Shown: in pieces, positions 33,273 to 46,900 of the stretch
How positions within the stretch are numbered: position 1 is the stretch's first letter
Layout of the letters: each line of letters opens with the position of its first letter
NCBI GenBank assembly: GCA_932521025.1
Contig: OW051470.1
Span: 7,488,501 to 7,552,500, forward strand
Direction of reading: 5' to 3'
Source of the DNA: Oscheius onirici
Taxonomy: Eukaryota; Nematoda; Chromadorea; Rhabditida; Rhabditidae
DNA: 64,000 bases
Position numbers and translations under genes: made by a program
Notes under the pieces: generated by a model
What the model saw: the letters and a program-made list of their open reading frames with translations, nothing else
Told to the model about the DNA's origin: nothing
Database searches by the model: none

Positions 33273-34239
33273 AGAAGACATTCCCATCCCATTCTGGCAC
33301 TCTAGAAGACATCCATTCTGTTTGTCAAGCTTCAAAACTGTGTGTTGTCAAATCAATAGCCCCATTTCCAAAAGAATTGTCTGAACTTATCTCTTCCGCG
33401 CCTATGCCACATTTCCACCAATTGGTGGAACCTTATCACGTTGTTTGCATTCGAGACTCTCTTTTTTCTCTTCTCTCACCTGGGATCAAGGATTGCAAAA
33501 CCTATTTGGTGTTGATCCCACGTTGTCTCAAAATACACTTGTTTGGAGTTGCGTCTCAAAAAACAGAGACTTATACTAACCTCTGGATAAAGAGAGACAA
33601 TCTTCGACTTATCAGAATCACGTGTACTCTTTTCCCAATAGGTGAGCAAAACAACAGACAATTAGCCAGATAAGGGGGGATCGAATTCGAAATGGCGGAA
33701 CCTGTAGTCCCATTTCACCTATTCGTCCTTGGCAGTCTCTCTGTCAGTGTTCGAATGTTCGAGATGCTATCTGGCCTCACTCCATTTCATTTTAGTTCAA
33801 CACAACGACAGCCAACACAAACTGTGAGACAAACAGAGTTTTGGCAGAATTGCGTCAGAGAGCGAGTGACAGAACCGAATGCTGTTGATTCGCTTTGAGA
33901 AGCTTTTGGATTACCGTAAACCTCGATTACCGCCTCTCCTTATATCATGTCCGACGCTCCTTTTTGGTTTGCCTACCCACGCGTTCTCTTATTTGATTTT
34001 TGTTATATTTTGTTACGAGACAGTTTCCGTCGTCTGTACGGTACTTATTCTACTAGTATCCTCCACTTTTTTGCTCGCTCTCAAAGTTGAAAAGTGTCCG
34101 CACGAATACCTTTCTCTCGAGAAACAGTCCGCTCTTCGAGATCTAAAAAGTTTCTTCATCTTTATCTGATTCTTTGAATGCGCACAGGCGCATCGACAGG
34201 TTGTTCCATTCATTTGAACACGTTTTTCTTTGCAGCTGA
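33273..34239. other. Intergenic region upstream of dac-1
   Basis: About 970 bp between the BPI/LBP stop and the dac-1 ATG. A 134-codon frame at 33269-33673 overlaps the BPI stop and has no splice or homology support. Another frame at 33949 starts MSDAPFWFAYPRVLLFDF but ends after about 47 codons. It probably holds the BPI 3' UTR and part of the dac-1 promoter. Confidence 0.55.
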
Positions 34240-37200
34240 ATGATGGATGCACTGGGAGCCATGAGGTCTTTGGCCAATCTGCAGGCAAAATTCCAGTCGG
34301 AATGTCTAGTCACATTCGATCCAGAAGCTCTTCTGGCTCTTGCAACTGGAGACATTGAAGGTTCGCTTAACTTTTTTTTTCACCTTCAGTTTTGGAAACT
34401 TTAATTTTGACTTGTCAGCACAAATAGCAAATTCTTATTCCGCTGGCGATTCTGAAGTTTCCAAAAAATGGAAACAGTGGTAGTTTAGCTGACGCTTATG
34501 TGTTATATTTACACTCTCGAAACCAAAAATCGTACTGGACCACAAATTAAAGTGTGGGTTATGCGAGATCTTCTGGCTTACGGGCAAATCGGTCTGGCAG
34601 CCGTCGTTGTTGACAAGAACTTATTGTCCGCTCCTTTTCTTAGATCTCAAAATAATAGCAAACAAAGTACGGAAACCCTTGAAAAATAATTCTCTTGTGA
34701 GTCCCGTTGATAAAGTATGACATTCCTTCAAAGAGGGACAGTTCATTTTTTTTGGGAACATTCGTGGCGGGACCAAGACGAGGTCGAAACTGTCCTACAG
34801 TGTGGGAACTGTTACCTTTTAAAAAACCTAGTTTTCTAGCTGCATTACGATTCTCGAATACCTTCGGATTACTTTCGAAGATGTTTGCCTCGAAGATCCG
34901 GCCCCTCTTAAACCTAGGACTGATCTGCTAGGGGGGAGATTATACTGTGTGCCAAAGTAGAAAATCATTCAATTCCTGCTAATTGCGATATTGCGGGTGT
35001 GGCAGGATGTGCTGATTACTTCTCAAATCCGGAGAACCTTCTCTTCCCTGCGCACGTCTTGTTGTGTGGCAGGACAACGAGGACGCGGGACTTTGGAATA
35101 TATCCCGACGAATCCTCGAAAGCAGCTCTCTTATTTTGGCTTACTCGACCGGCAGAGCTTGCCTTGCCGGATGCATGCGCCTACACTCTGCTCAAAATGT
35201 CCTCCACATTAAAGAGTCCTCATTGTAAGTTTTCTGGAAAAGAGTGAGAAAAGACACACTCCCATAGGCCCGAGAGTTCTTATCTGATATTTTATCTGTG
35301 TCCAGTTCGGGAGGGAACAAATAAGAACAACGTGTTTTTGTTTAAACATTGAAGAAGGAAATGGTTACAGGTCTTTCCGATGCACCCATCTCTCCGAATC
35401 ACGACTTTCATGCCACTTTCGAGACAGCCAGTTCGGCACAGTTGTTCGACTATCGTGGTGAAAAAGTGGCCGGCTTTGAGGTCAACGGAGTCCAGATGAT
35501 TTGTCTCCCACAGGTAAGAATCTTTCTCTCTCCAAACCCCAACTTCCAGGTCTACGAGCTCTTTCTGAAGAACATGGTTGGTGGTCTTCACACGGTATAC
35601 ACAAAGCTGAAACGCTTAGAAATCTCTCCTCTCATTTGTAATGTCGAACAGGTTTGTTCAAACTCCTTCAGATCAAATGTAAACAATTCCAGGTTCGAGC
35701 TCTCCGCGGCCTGGGAGCAATTCAGCCCGGTGTCAATCGTTGTAAGCTGATAGCCAGCAGCGACTTTGATAAACTCTACGAGGACTGTACAAACACATGG
35801 TTTGGATGCTTTTTTTTTCAGCAAAGGGGGACTTTTTTCAGTACTCGTCCCGGTAGACCTCCTAAACGAGCCCTGCCTCATTCTGAAGATTGGACCATGC
35901 CGAAGAAAGAGCCCATGAACGAAAGCAGTCATTTGATGAGTCATCAGGGTGGAATTCCCTTCTCACCGCCTCCAGGAAGCAATTCTTTTGCCGAGGAAAT
36001 GTCCCAGCATCTCACGGTTCCGAACCCACTGCTACTCGGCAACTTTCTGCCACAGTTCACAACCCATCAGCTCCTAGTCCAACATATGATGGCCCTAGCG
36101 TCACAGCAAAAGTCCCTCGAGGTCCCGCAATCCAGGTCTGAACTTTTATCCTGTTTTTCTCCCCTTACCCAAGTAGCTTATCCGCCCGCTCGTGCGCACA
36201 AGAGAGGCTCCTTTTGGTAAATACCTGATTCCCGTCATGTGGATTGACTGTCCATTAGGAAAATGGCGGGAGGCTGAACCTGTCTTACTGGGCTCAGCAG
36301 CCTCAATACGTAGTCCTAGGCGAAAAACCAGCATGTCGACTCACATCCCTCAGCTCTTCTACATTCGGCCCTTCTTCTATGCAGGGTTTGATGATTTATG
36401 TAGATTCAGAAAGTGATGGACAGAAAGACGAAAAGTCATCTTATGAAAAAATGTTTTTAAGTTTTTCTTGAACTAGGTATTTTTAGGCAATTGTTAGAAG
36501 TCACTTAAACCAAGATACACCTTTCCCACACCGATATGTGATCGAATTTTCTGGGGATGTAATATTTTATCCTAACTTTTTACGTTCCTAGCGGATTATC
36601 GTAGTGCCAGACCTAGAATCTAATGGATAACTGCAACGCGTAATCTTTCAGTGCAAATGCTGACGAAAGTCCACCGGAAGGTCTCAGCGGTGACATGTGC
36701 GGCGAGGTCTCGACGCCGCTGAATCTGACCAAGACGAACAGCAACTCGGAGACTTGTGACAGTGACAGTCTAGAGAACATGAGAAAAGTTGACGCCAGTG
36801 TAAGCAAATTAAATTTACAGGGAAAATGTACAAATTTCAGCTGTCTCCAAGCCAGTACAACTCCTCAGATCGTGGTGGTTCCTCTTCCAATGGTAGCAAT
36901 AATTCGCCGTCATCGGAAACTTCAGCTGCCTTGAATAAAATAGCTGTACTGATCGATATGGCCAATGAGCATTTCAAACAACAAAAGGATGCTATGCAGA
37001 AGGAACGAGAAGAACTGGCAGAGCTCAGGACACAGCTGAAAGATTCTCTGGCTGATGAGAACCGTCTGCGACATCAGCTGGATGCGGAGAAGAGGCGAAG
37101 CTGTAAGTTCTGACCAAAAACCGAAAGGAATTTATTTTATTTCGCAACAGTATATTACTGGGCTTTCGAAGTCACATTTTTTCATAACTAAATAATTTTT

Positions 37201-37357
37201 TGCGATGTTAAAACAATCTGAGAAACAAGTTTAAGCCTCCGGTCAGTCCATTGATAAAACACTTCCAGCCCTGTACTTCCGCCGCTACTGTAAGGCAAAA
37301 AAGGAGGCAATTGATCTGAAGGAGCAGCTTCTGACCGTTCCCCAAGTTCAAATGTGA
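34240..37357 (+). CDS. dac-1: Dachshund transcriptional co-regulator
   Basis: Ski/Sno/Dac-family nuclear regulator of cell fate. The DACHbox-N (35.37-35.8 kb) is unmistakable: FEVNGVQMICLPQ, VYELFLKNMVGGLHTVYTKL, KRLEISPLICNVEQ and VRALRGLGAIQPGVNRCKLI, then DFDKLYEDCTNT and RPGRPPKRALP, all matching DACH1 in order. The middle is Ser/Pro/Gln-rich and disordered, with a NADESPPEGLSGDM segment. The C-terminal DACHbox-C coiled coil runs from ALNKIAVLIDMANEHF through REELAELRTQLKDSLADE to ALYFRRYCKAKKEAIDL and ends VPQVQM. The ATG (34240) lies four bases after a TTTGCAG acceptor, so it is probably trans-spliced. Intron 1 (34361-35370) is the longest. It shares strand and about 1-kb spacing with the BPI gene but looks independently promoted. 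Confidence 0.93.
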
Positions 37358-40300
37358 ACAAATGCGAATACAAACCGGTGAATCTAATCCACTGTACCGG
37401 GTCTTCATATCGTCGGTGAATCTTCTATAGCTATCCCTCCATTTCTACTTTTTTTCTTTGTAAAAGATTCACTGTCACTATCTGTGTGTACAAGTACTAT
37501 ATAAACCATTTCTGATGACTTTTTGAAAGAAATTTTTCGGAAGGAAGGGGAAGTTGAGGATCTCATGTCTCTCTACAAGGCTAATTCCTTCTGGACATAA
37601 ACAGACGCTGCCTCTCAAACAAAGCAAGCCACACGTCTTCTTAATTGCGTCTTTCTATAAAAACACTCCCCTTTTATAGTCACTCTCCTTTTCCAGGGTC
37701 TCTCTCTCTCTCGTTAACTGGATATAACCTTTCTCCCTATTCAACTCAGTTGAATGAGACTAGTCGCGTTTGAATATATCCACGTCAGTCGGTCCCTCAT
37801 TCACAACTATTTTGCAGTTGTTTTTCTGATGTGAAAGTGGCTCCTTTGGATGTTTTGCCGGACCACTGGTATTCTTGACCTGGTCTCATTGGACACTGGG
37901 GCAGAGAGATAGTTTCAGAAATCAAACAAAAACACAATGATGCTCTTTCTAAAGGGATTTAAAATATTTAAAATCTGTGGTGTCTGTGGTAGGCTGTCTG
38001 TTTGTCCATGGCCACGAGAATCGTCGTAGCAAGTCAAGAGTTGTCAGGATTAACTAGTAAGTAACTTTTGAGTTTAACGAACTTGGAGTTTATCTTGCCT
38101 TCTACTGTGTTAGAGGGAAGTACAAAACGTTAGAAAGCGCTAAGAATCAGATTGAAAAGTTTGACGGTACGACGTGAGCTATTACAACACTTGATTTGAA
38201 GACTTGAACGAACTTTTAATTCGTCGTCAAATATTTTTTAGCTAGCTAGGACTTGTCGAACATCCTCAGTTCAATTATGTTTTGTAGACAAATACAAAGG
38301 CACTGAACGCCATGAATACTGGTTGGCCGGGACCTGACTGGACAGAAGGTGTGCTAAAGTGTGCTCTCATGTCAATGTCGTATAGGATCAAAACATAAAT
38401 TTGAGGCCTACATTGTATTGTAATCGTCCAAAATGAGTAAAGAAGTATCATGTACTTAATCTGCATGGTACCCTCCAGTTTCCCAGAGACACCTGTCGTC
38501 CTTCTTCCGTCTCCCACACATTGCTCCGACTCATTTTCCAGATATACTGCCTCGTAAAGAGTAGTCTTTAATGATGTCCCTCCCAGGTCCTGGGAGGAAG
38601 ACGAAAAGGCTCTCTGTTAACATGATCATCTCAAGTACCAGTCCCGCTACTCTCTCTCTCTCTCTCCTTCCCAAATATAAAAAACTTACGAAAAAGGGTG
38701 TCACGTGATCCAGATGTGTTTTGTCGGTGTCGGACGGCCTGGTTTCCGTTCCCCCTCCTTTCCTTCCGTTTATGGGGTCCCGCCGTTTTTCCTCTGAAAT
38801 CTCGTTATAGCTCTGACAAAGAGACGCGTGTAATCAGGAGTTCTTGGGATTCGGTGTGAATTATTCGAAAGTCGAGTCCTCCTCGCCCTCTTCCGATTGT
38901 CTGTAATTGCTCGCCACGGGTAATGAGAGAGGGACTACGCTCCCTGTTTGTTCAATCCCTCTCGTTTAATCCTTCAGTTACAGGAGGAGGAACTTCCTTG
39001 GAAGATGTCTCTATTTCAAGAGGCTCTCTCCTCTAATCAGATGTGAGAGAGACCACAAAAACACAGTCTCTCCATAAATCGATCAAGCTGGTTTGTCGAA
39101 ATAGTGACCAACTGTTTTGTATTCATCAATGTCCGCTATTTTTCCAACCTACTACGTCTGCATTAGCTCATTTGCATTTGTTTCCGAGATTTGTTATCGC
39201 TCCTCGAAGAGAACAAAAAACAAGGAATGACAATGTTTAGATGTCGGCTAAAGTGAGTGTAGTATACAATCGACCCTATCTATAAATTTTGATAAAAAAC
39301 TACGCTTTTCAAGTTTCCTAATCACATATCGGAAAATATTAATTCAACCGCAGTTGTCGAGACTAACGGAAGATGTCAAGTGTTGTCATGTTAATCTTTT
39401 ATAGAACGAGATAGTGTTCTGAGGGAATCGCGTCTGTGGGAATTTAGCTAGAAGGTAAAACAACCAAGAGATGATCACTAATTGTCTGCCACAAAAATAT
39501 GGAGGCTGCTGGTACTTCTCAATAGGTATTACAGCAACCGTTTTAAGCGAAATTTCCTAACTTCTGGTGCTGATGTTTTTATCTCTTTCTACCTCTTTTC
39601 TTCGATTACTCATTTGTCCTTGTCCCGGACCCAAATATCCAGCTCCAAATTAGACCAATCCATCTTTTCTTCTCTTCCTGGTGGTCCATGCCCTTCGAGT
39701 TTTCCATCTTTCAGTTAAGACCCTACAAACTGTTTCTACGTCTTCAAAGTCCCTGTTGTCGTGGGTAATTGTACTCTAACACCATGCACCGGAGAGTCGA
39801 GAGCTCAGCAATTAGTCAGCCAACTCCAATGATCCCAGCTTTCCAAATCTCAAAGATCTTCCAATATTTGAGCAAGGGATTCTTTATTCTGCTATGATTA
39901 GCAACAGAGACCCTTAAATCTGAGAGAGTAGTACGCTAGGTTACCCGAGAGATCGAGGCTCAGTTTACTCCCGGAGACTCCGTGACGTACATCCATTCAG
40001 CGGAATCGAGGCGAAGCACACTGCCTCCTGACTCCGACTCTTATTCTACCAAATATGTTTGTTATGTCTTTTTCCTCTCTTTCGCCATTCTCGGAGTTTG
40101 GGAAAAATGTCAGAGTTCACTCCAACAAAGTCTGTTTACAAACTATGTGTGCTCTCTTCTCCCACATGGTTTTTTTTGCAAGTCTGGTGTTCTTTTTGTT
40201 ACCGTAGGAAGAGAGACGCTTTGAACCGAAACAGACTATACTACGTAGCGTGGTCTCCCACCCTCCTGAGAGTTTATCCAATGAATAGACCACTAATCAG

Positions 40301-41538
40301 TCTCATATTTTGATTCCAGGGTTCTCCCTTCCATTAATCTGGTTCCTTTGTGTCTCTACTGCCAAAAACCTGAATCCTCTCGGAGCACAATGGCAGCTTT
40401 AATTTGATTTGTGTCGTCTCCCTCTCGGAGGGAAAGAACCGTCCCTTCTTGGAAAAAGACAAGAGCTTCCAGATGCCGATGGGAATAATCCCATCTTCTA
40501 GAACTACATTATGAACTTGTTTTCCTTCCAAACTCTCTCTCTCTCTATTTTCTCTCTCAAATGATATCATCTATCCTGTTTGGTCAAGCTTGTCAAAAAA
40601 GCTTTTTTTTTCGAGGAATTGACCTGCATTTCACGCTCAAGCAGTCAGGAAGGTTAGCAGGAGAGAGGCAAATTTATGCTTCTGGGACTCCGGGTTGACA
40701 TATTTGCTTCCCTGATACTAATTAGTTGAGGAACCCGCGTGTGAGTTCTACTTCCCTCTCCAAAAACACTCTCCCGAACGGTTCGGCATACCCGGTGTTC
40801 AGGGTCATATATTTGCGTGAAACTTGTCGTGTTATTGAATAGAGAATGTGAAATGACCGCGTTTTCAGCTTCAAATTTTTTCAAATCTGACCTTCTACAC
40901 GCCACATTAAATATTAATTGTAAGAGTTCATTTGTACTATGTCACACGAACAACACAGATCAGTTGTGGCAGAATTTCGAGTGTTTGAACTTTATCCAGT
41001 CAACATTTAAATAATCTAGAAGTACATACCCTGTCTAGAATTATCGAGGGACTGGATACCGTAAAAACTCGAGACTTCGCGATAAAAAGTTCAAGTGACA
41101 GAAAGTAGGAGTTCTAGGTTCAATATCAAAAATAGTGTTCATCTCCTCTAAGAGAACTTGCTGCGACTCTTATTTTTTAAACTCTGGATACAATCCAATT
41201 AGTTCGCGCTAGTTCTTGTCATAACTTTGCACAAGGGTAGAATTACACGGACTCTCTAGACTCTTCTGTTTCCAACATACCTAAATTTTTTCCGGTTCTT
41301 AACCTTGAAGAAAGTCGAACGTACTCTGAGATTCCCCCAGTTCCTACTCGGAAGATCTCCGCAGTTCATGGATAGAAGATCAGTCCCACACCCCTTATTT
41401 TCTCACTCGCGCTCGGCAACTCTTTTAGCGTATTCCTATTCATCGGTCATCTTCTTTGATCCTTCTCGTTTCGGTCTTCCCCACAACCAACACTCTCTCG
41501 AGTGTTTTGACTTGATTACGAAGTGTGAATTTCAGAAA
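37358..41538. other. 4.2-kb intergenic region
   Basis: Lies between the dac-1 stop and the tachykinin-type receptor ATG. I find no gene. It contains CTCTCTCTC runs at about 37.69 and 38.65 kb, a fragment of the dispersed repeat (GGTGTCTGTGGTAGGCTGTC near 37978) with an adjacent GTCAAGAGTTGTC, and AT-rich sequence near the receptor that probably includes its promoter. Confidence 0.55.
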
Positions 41539-43575
41539 ATGGATTTCAAGAAGATACGAGAAGACGGCAGGATCATTTGCGACAAGACTTTCAATCACAC
41601 CAATGCAACGAGTCTGGCTGCCGTCTCAACGCCAAGCTTCTACTGTGATTATACGGAATATGAAGACTCTACGTAAGTTTTAAGATATGTTCAGTTTCTC
41701 TGTATTTCTGCCCAAATCTCCTTCAGTAACAGAACAATTTCAGTGGCTCCGTGATCTTTTTCGCCACCGCATTTGTCTTCCTGATGGCCTTTGCCATTGT
41801 AGGAAACGCCGTAGTTATGTGGATCATCTACAAACACAAGGTGAATTATAAAAATCAGTTAAAATGTGTGGTTCAGGTTATGGACACTGGCTTCAACAGA
41901 TTTCTCTTCAACATGGCACTTGCTGATCTGATGATCGCTCTTTTCAATGTTGGCACTACGTGGACATTCAATTTTTACTACGATTGGTGGTCAGAATATT
42001 TTTGTAATAATTAAAGTGAAACTTGTTTAGGTACGGTTCTCTCTGCACCCCGACGACCTTCTTCGGAATAGCCCCAACTACTGTCAGTGTCTTTTCGATG
42101 ATGTCTCTCAGCTGGGATCGGTAATTCCTAGCAATTAATCTCTGATCCTTTTCAGCTGCCAGGCCGTTGTGAATCCTTTGAGAAAGAGGCCTCTTTCTCG
42201 GAAGAGGTCCCTCCACGCAATCACGGTAATATGGCTCGTTTCCGCCATCACTGCTCTCCCACTCACAGTAGTAGCTCATGTATGGTTCTTTAGGAAAATC
42301 TGTAAAAAGTTACTTCAGGTAGATGAGGTCTGGTTCTACAACATCAACTGGGATCGGGCTTTTATGCGACGACTCTGCATTGCCGATGAGAAATCTTGGG
42401 TGCCTATTGCGTTGTGAGTTCAGAGATACAAAAAGACTAAACTAAAAATTTCTGTTCAGAGTAAACCAGGGTCTCTTTGTCATGCAGTACGCCCTTCCGC
42501 TTTTCGTGCTCTCGTTCACTTTCGCCCGAATCGCTTGGGCTTTCCGCTCAACCGACGTGGCCACAGACAACAATTCCAAGGGTGCAAGTCATACCAAGGC
42601 AAAGAGCAAAGTGAGAAGTTTGCGAGTCTCAGAATCCCGGAAGTTTAGGCTATAAAAATGCTCGGCTTGATGGTTGGGGCCTTTATGGTCTGCTGGCTAC
42701 CCTACCATCTTTACCACACATTCGAACTGTCCTCACTCCTCTTCCCACCACAGGATCAGCAAGCCTCAAAATACATGTATCTGGCCATTTACTGGATCGC
42801 CATGAGTTCGACGGCGTACAATCCAATCATTTATTGCATGGCCAATGAGAGGTGAGTTAGAGAGAGAAATATACGTCCTCATCAGAGCTAGAGGACAAGG
42901 TTTTCTTTCCTTTGCAAAGTCTAACAATCTGTCCACTGTTCATTGGTTCTTTTCGCCCAGCACTCGTCTAAAAACTACCACAGAAAATCTACCCAAACTG
43001 GAGCAATGTTCCCATAACGATTTTATCCCAAAACTGACTAATTGCTTTTGCATTTTTAAAGAAACTTTTCCAAAACAAAACAAAACAACAATAATATTCG
43101 GAACTCTCCACTTATTAATGCTAATTAGGTCTTCAGAGAGCAAATATAAAATGGGTTTCAGGTTTCGAATAGGTTTTCGCTTCGCCTTCCGTTGGTTGCC
43201 TTGCGTTCAGTTCAAGAAGGAAGACTACGAGTACAGTCAGCTCTTTCCCGAGAAGCTTCGAACGATGGCCATCTGCATGCAGATGGCCAAACGAGTTCCG
43301 GATCAATCGAGTACAGGTAAAATTTCTTTCAATTCCAAAAACACCTGACAGGCTTAGGATTCACGTATCATTCGGGAGGCGATGCCTTGTCTCCTCTTCT
43401 GACAAAGGAAAAGAGCCGTTCGAAGAGAGTAGATGTCTAATTTCGGGGTCATATAAAATGCTTTATTCACCAATAAATCCGTTTTTTTTAATCTTTTCCA
43501 GCAAATAATAATCTCGGAAAAGCTATTGATATCACAATCTCGGACGCTGTCGATGTTGTTACAAAAAATTCTTGA
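41539..43575 (+). CDS. Tachykinin/neurokinin-type rhodopsin-family GPCR
   Basis: Seven-transmembrane neuropeptide receptor. The start MDFKKIREDGR follows a TTTCAG acceptor by three bases. The extracellular N-terminus has NHTNATS glycosylation sites. TM1: FFATAFVFLMAFAIVGNAVV; TM2: NRFLFNMALADLMIALFNVG; TM3 region: YGSLCTPTTFFGIAPTT, with MSLSWDRCQAVVNPL after it; TM4: AITVIWLVSAITALPLTVVA; TM5: GLFVMQYALPLFVLSFTFAR; TM6: LGLMVGAFMVCWLPYHLYHT; TM7: YWIAMSSTAYNPIIYCMANE. The tail FRIGFRFAFRWLPCVQFKKE DYE matches the neurokinin receptors' helix 8. The DRY motif is DRC here. About nine exons; the last-but-two intron (42853-43161) is longer than the rest. It is convergent with the class B receptor gene on the right. 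Confidence 0.88.
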
Positions 43576-43943
43576 CCGGGAATTTTTAAAACACACAAGG
43601 GACCCGTGGAAGACGCGAATCAGCAGAATTATTGGAAGCTGACTCCGTTCGGCTGCTTATTTTCTCTGAAAAGGAGTTGTTTTGAACTGAAGATTAGTGA
43701 GAGAGAGAATAAAATGAGTCCAGCCAAAAGCAACAATCATTCACCTCGTCTCGTCCTCGATACATTCACAGGGCGTCTTGAGTGGGGTCAGCTCACTCGG
43801 GGTGTTGTTGTTACCGATCTCGTCATTCTAAAAGAGAGTTCATTCAAAACGAGCCATTCTGTGGGATTCTGTTTTTCGTCTTTCTGTAATATTTTTAATT
43901 CCAGTGCACTGATCTTGAATGAGCTTCTACTGCAGTAATCTAC

Positions 43944-46900
43944 TTACAACAATCTACAACTCTGAAAAAATAAACTACAAAAACATACCGGCAGTGTGAG
44001 CATCAGCTTCGTAGTCGAGGTTGTCGAATCATTGCTGCCCTTCTTTGCGCGATTCATGAACGGAGACAGAGTGCTGCCATTACCATTGTTGTCCAGCGTC
44101 GTCGTGACCTGACAACGTACACACTTGCATTCGTATTCTCGGGCAGCACAAAGCAGCACAAAAACGGTGGATCACGCAATGCAAACCAACCTGGCCATTT
44201 CGAGCCTGATAATGACTTGCGATACTCCTTGAGCCTCGTCGCAGTTCATTCTGACTCGTGTGTTTTAGACGGTATCGTTGCCAAACCAGCTTCACTACTG
44301 ATATCACCTAAAAGCATCTTTTTGTTCGATTCTTCTGTCCCAATCTACCTCTTTGTTGGTGAAGCAGTAGATGATGGTGATCATGAGACCCTGGTACATA
44401 TAGGTGAATGACGCACAGTACGTCCAGATGGCAAAGAACATGATATTGTCCCGTGTCGGAGCAAAAGGAATCGTCTGCATGATGTTAGGAATACCCAATA
44501 GTGGTATCAACATCAAGGCCGCCTTGACACTTTTCCTAAAGCCGAAATTTAATTTGATCTTCAAAAACGCTCACTTCATTTTACTAATTTCTCCCGTTGT
44601 GTTGTGCGATTCTCGCACTTTTATCCAAAGTACCCGAATTACGTTGATGATGAAGAAGAAGTTGACGACAAGTTCGAGCATCCGCGGACCGTCAAGGATC
44701 CAAAATTCTGGCTCGAGATAGTAGCTGCCCAGACATCGTTCGACTTTGAAGTCTTTCTTTATCAAAACGACTGCCAGCCAGAGCAATGTGTGAACGAGGG
44801 GAATACCTGAAAGAGAATAGTCAGTTGAGGTGAAAGGAAACGCCACAGAAATTGGAGGGATAATAGTTTTGGAACAAAAAACGTACCGTAACCAGCCAGA
44901 GCATACGGTTTGATGCTGGGATCCGACTTGAATACCGTCAAGACGAGCTGATTATGCAAGACAAATCCTTCCAGGAACATCCACATGAACGCCATTGTCT
45001 TGAAGTACTCGAGCAAAAAGTACATGAATTCACAGACGAATGGCTAAAAACATTTATCTTCGTCCCCAAACATTCCTTACCATGGTATTAATCGTCTTGC
45101 CATCTGACGGACTTTGATGCGGGCCGTAATTGCCCGTGAAGATGAGGTCGATGTAGAGTACCAGTCGGATTATGACAACCATTAAAATGGCTACCATCAG
45201 ATGCAAATGGAGCATGTTTCGGAAGACTCGTAGTCGTCTAAATACATTAAAAGGATAAAAGGTTTAATTACCTAAAGTAGGTAAAAATGAAAATTGAGAC
45301 GATGAGACAGACGAGTGAGAGACCGAGTCCCACAAACTCCAGTTTCCGGGCATTTTTAGCCACCTCTTGCGCAATCTGAAACACGCGGGAATTAGAAAAA
45401 CAGAAAGGAAGAGAAAGAGCAAGCTTGGTGCCTCAGGGCTGACACTTCACGCTGTTACTTCTCGGCGCTCTTTCACCGCAAAAAGAAAAGCAGAAGCCGC
45501 GAGGCACAAAACATGCTCCCTTTGAAGGGAATAACGGGGTGAGTGGTGGGTGTAGGTGACTAAATGTGTGAGTGTGAACAAAGTTACGGTATGTGTTGGG
45601 GAAGAAGAGGTCTGTACGGGTTCCATTCTCGCCAAATACCGTCTTGACAAGACGGCTCCGATGGTGGCTCGGCTTGTGTAATAATTCAAAAGAGATGATA
45701 TGAACCGACACAATGCTAACTTTTAGGCAAAGGTGCTGGTCACTTTTTTTGCTTTTCAACTTGCTCCTACTAAAACCAGCACAGACTCTCTCAAAGTCGG
45801 GGAAAAATAGTGAAAAAGTGACCCCAAGTGAGACGTTGTTGAGCTGGTTCATGATGTAGATGACTTCCTCCGTGTAGCACATCGTATAGTTTGTCCAGCC
45901 CGTCTCGGGACCGTAGTCGTTCTCATGCCTTCCGAGCCAGTAGCCACTCAAATGGCACTTCTTCGTGATGTTCTCTGCACAATCCCTTCGTTACTTTTCT
46001 ATATCCACTGTTGAAATTTTTGCCCCTTTTCAGTGTTAGTTTGTTTCTTGGAGTGGACATGCTAATACACATTTGAGAATAGGCTGTTTTAGGAGGAGAA
46101 GAGCACAAAATTGTTTGACAGATTATTCAATTCAATGTGATTCTGTTCGAAGTGTACTGATAAGTACTTTGATGAAAATGCCGCAACCCAAAAACTAATA
46201 TGACAAACATGAGATTGATCTTATGATATTCTGCTTAATTCAATCTGCTGAAGCTCTTTAAAAAAACATGATAATTCCAGTAAACCGAAAAAGGATTTGT
46301 GCTTCTGATCCTCCTAAAACAAGCTATTCTTCAGACACAGGGTATAATAGGGGAAGGAGAGATAGAAATAACATGCACAGACAAGCAGCATGCAAAAGCA
46401 AAGATGTGCAGAGGATGCACTCTAGCAATAATATGCGTACTTTGACATCCTCGAAGTCGATTTTGAAGCAGACGGTGAAATTGGTCCAACCTAAGAGTTG
46501 ATAAAGTTACAAGACTGTTCTTTGATCAAGCCAAACCCCAGGGGTTCTCGTAGATGCCGGGACTCTTGCCGGCCCATCTTCCCGTCTCATCACACCGCTT
46601 CTCGATGAATTCTGCAATGAAAAAGAGCCACTATACAGTTAAAAAGAGAATATTTGAGAGAGTACTCATAGCAAGCATGCAAAAAGCGAGAGAAGGACAA
46701 AAATAAGACAGCCTGGACTACAGAGGTTACTCCTTTTCATTATATTTTTTTGTTTGTTTTTGCCGTTAATTTGAGACTCACTGGACGGATCCAATCCTTT
46801 CAAAGAGGGACATCTCAAGGTTATTGAGGTATTGGCTGGCGTCGGCGGCCAGCAAAGTACAGTATCGTAGGTTGCGTTGCACCAGAGGGAACCATCGTCT

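Noticed and set aside
33269..33673. 134-codon frame just after the BPI/LBP gene
   Set aside because: It overlaps the BPI stop, has no homology or splice support, and most likely is 3' UTR or intergenic DNA.
45425..45515. GGTGCCTC...GAGGCAC inverted repeat in a class B receptor intron
   Set aside because: The arms are only seven or eight bases with a 65-base loop, too weak to separate from chance.
46268..46501. 77-codon plus-strand frame inside the class B receptor intron
   Set aside because: Composition is low-complexity and there is no supporting signal; it lies in a longer intron of a confident gene.
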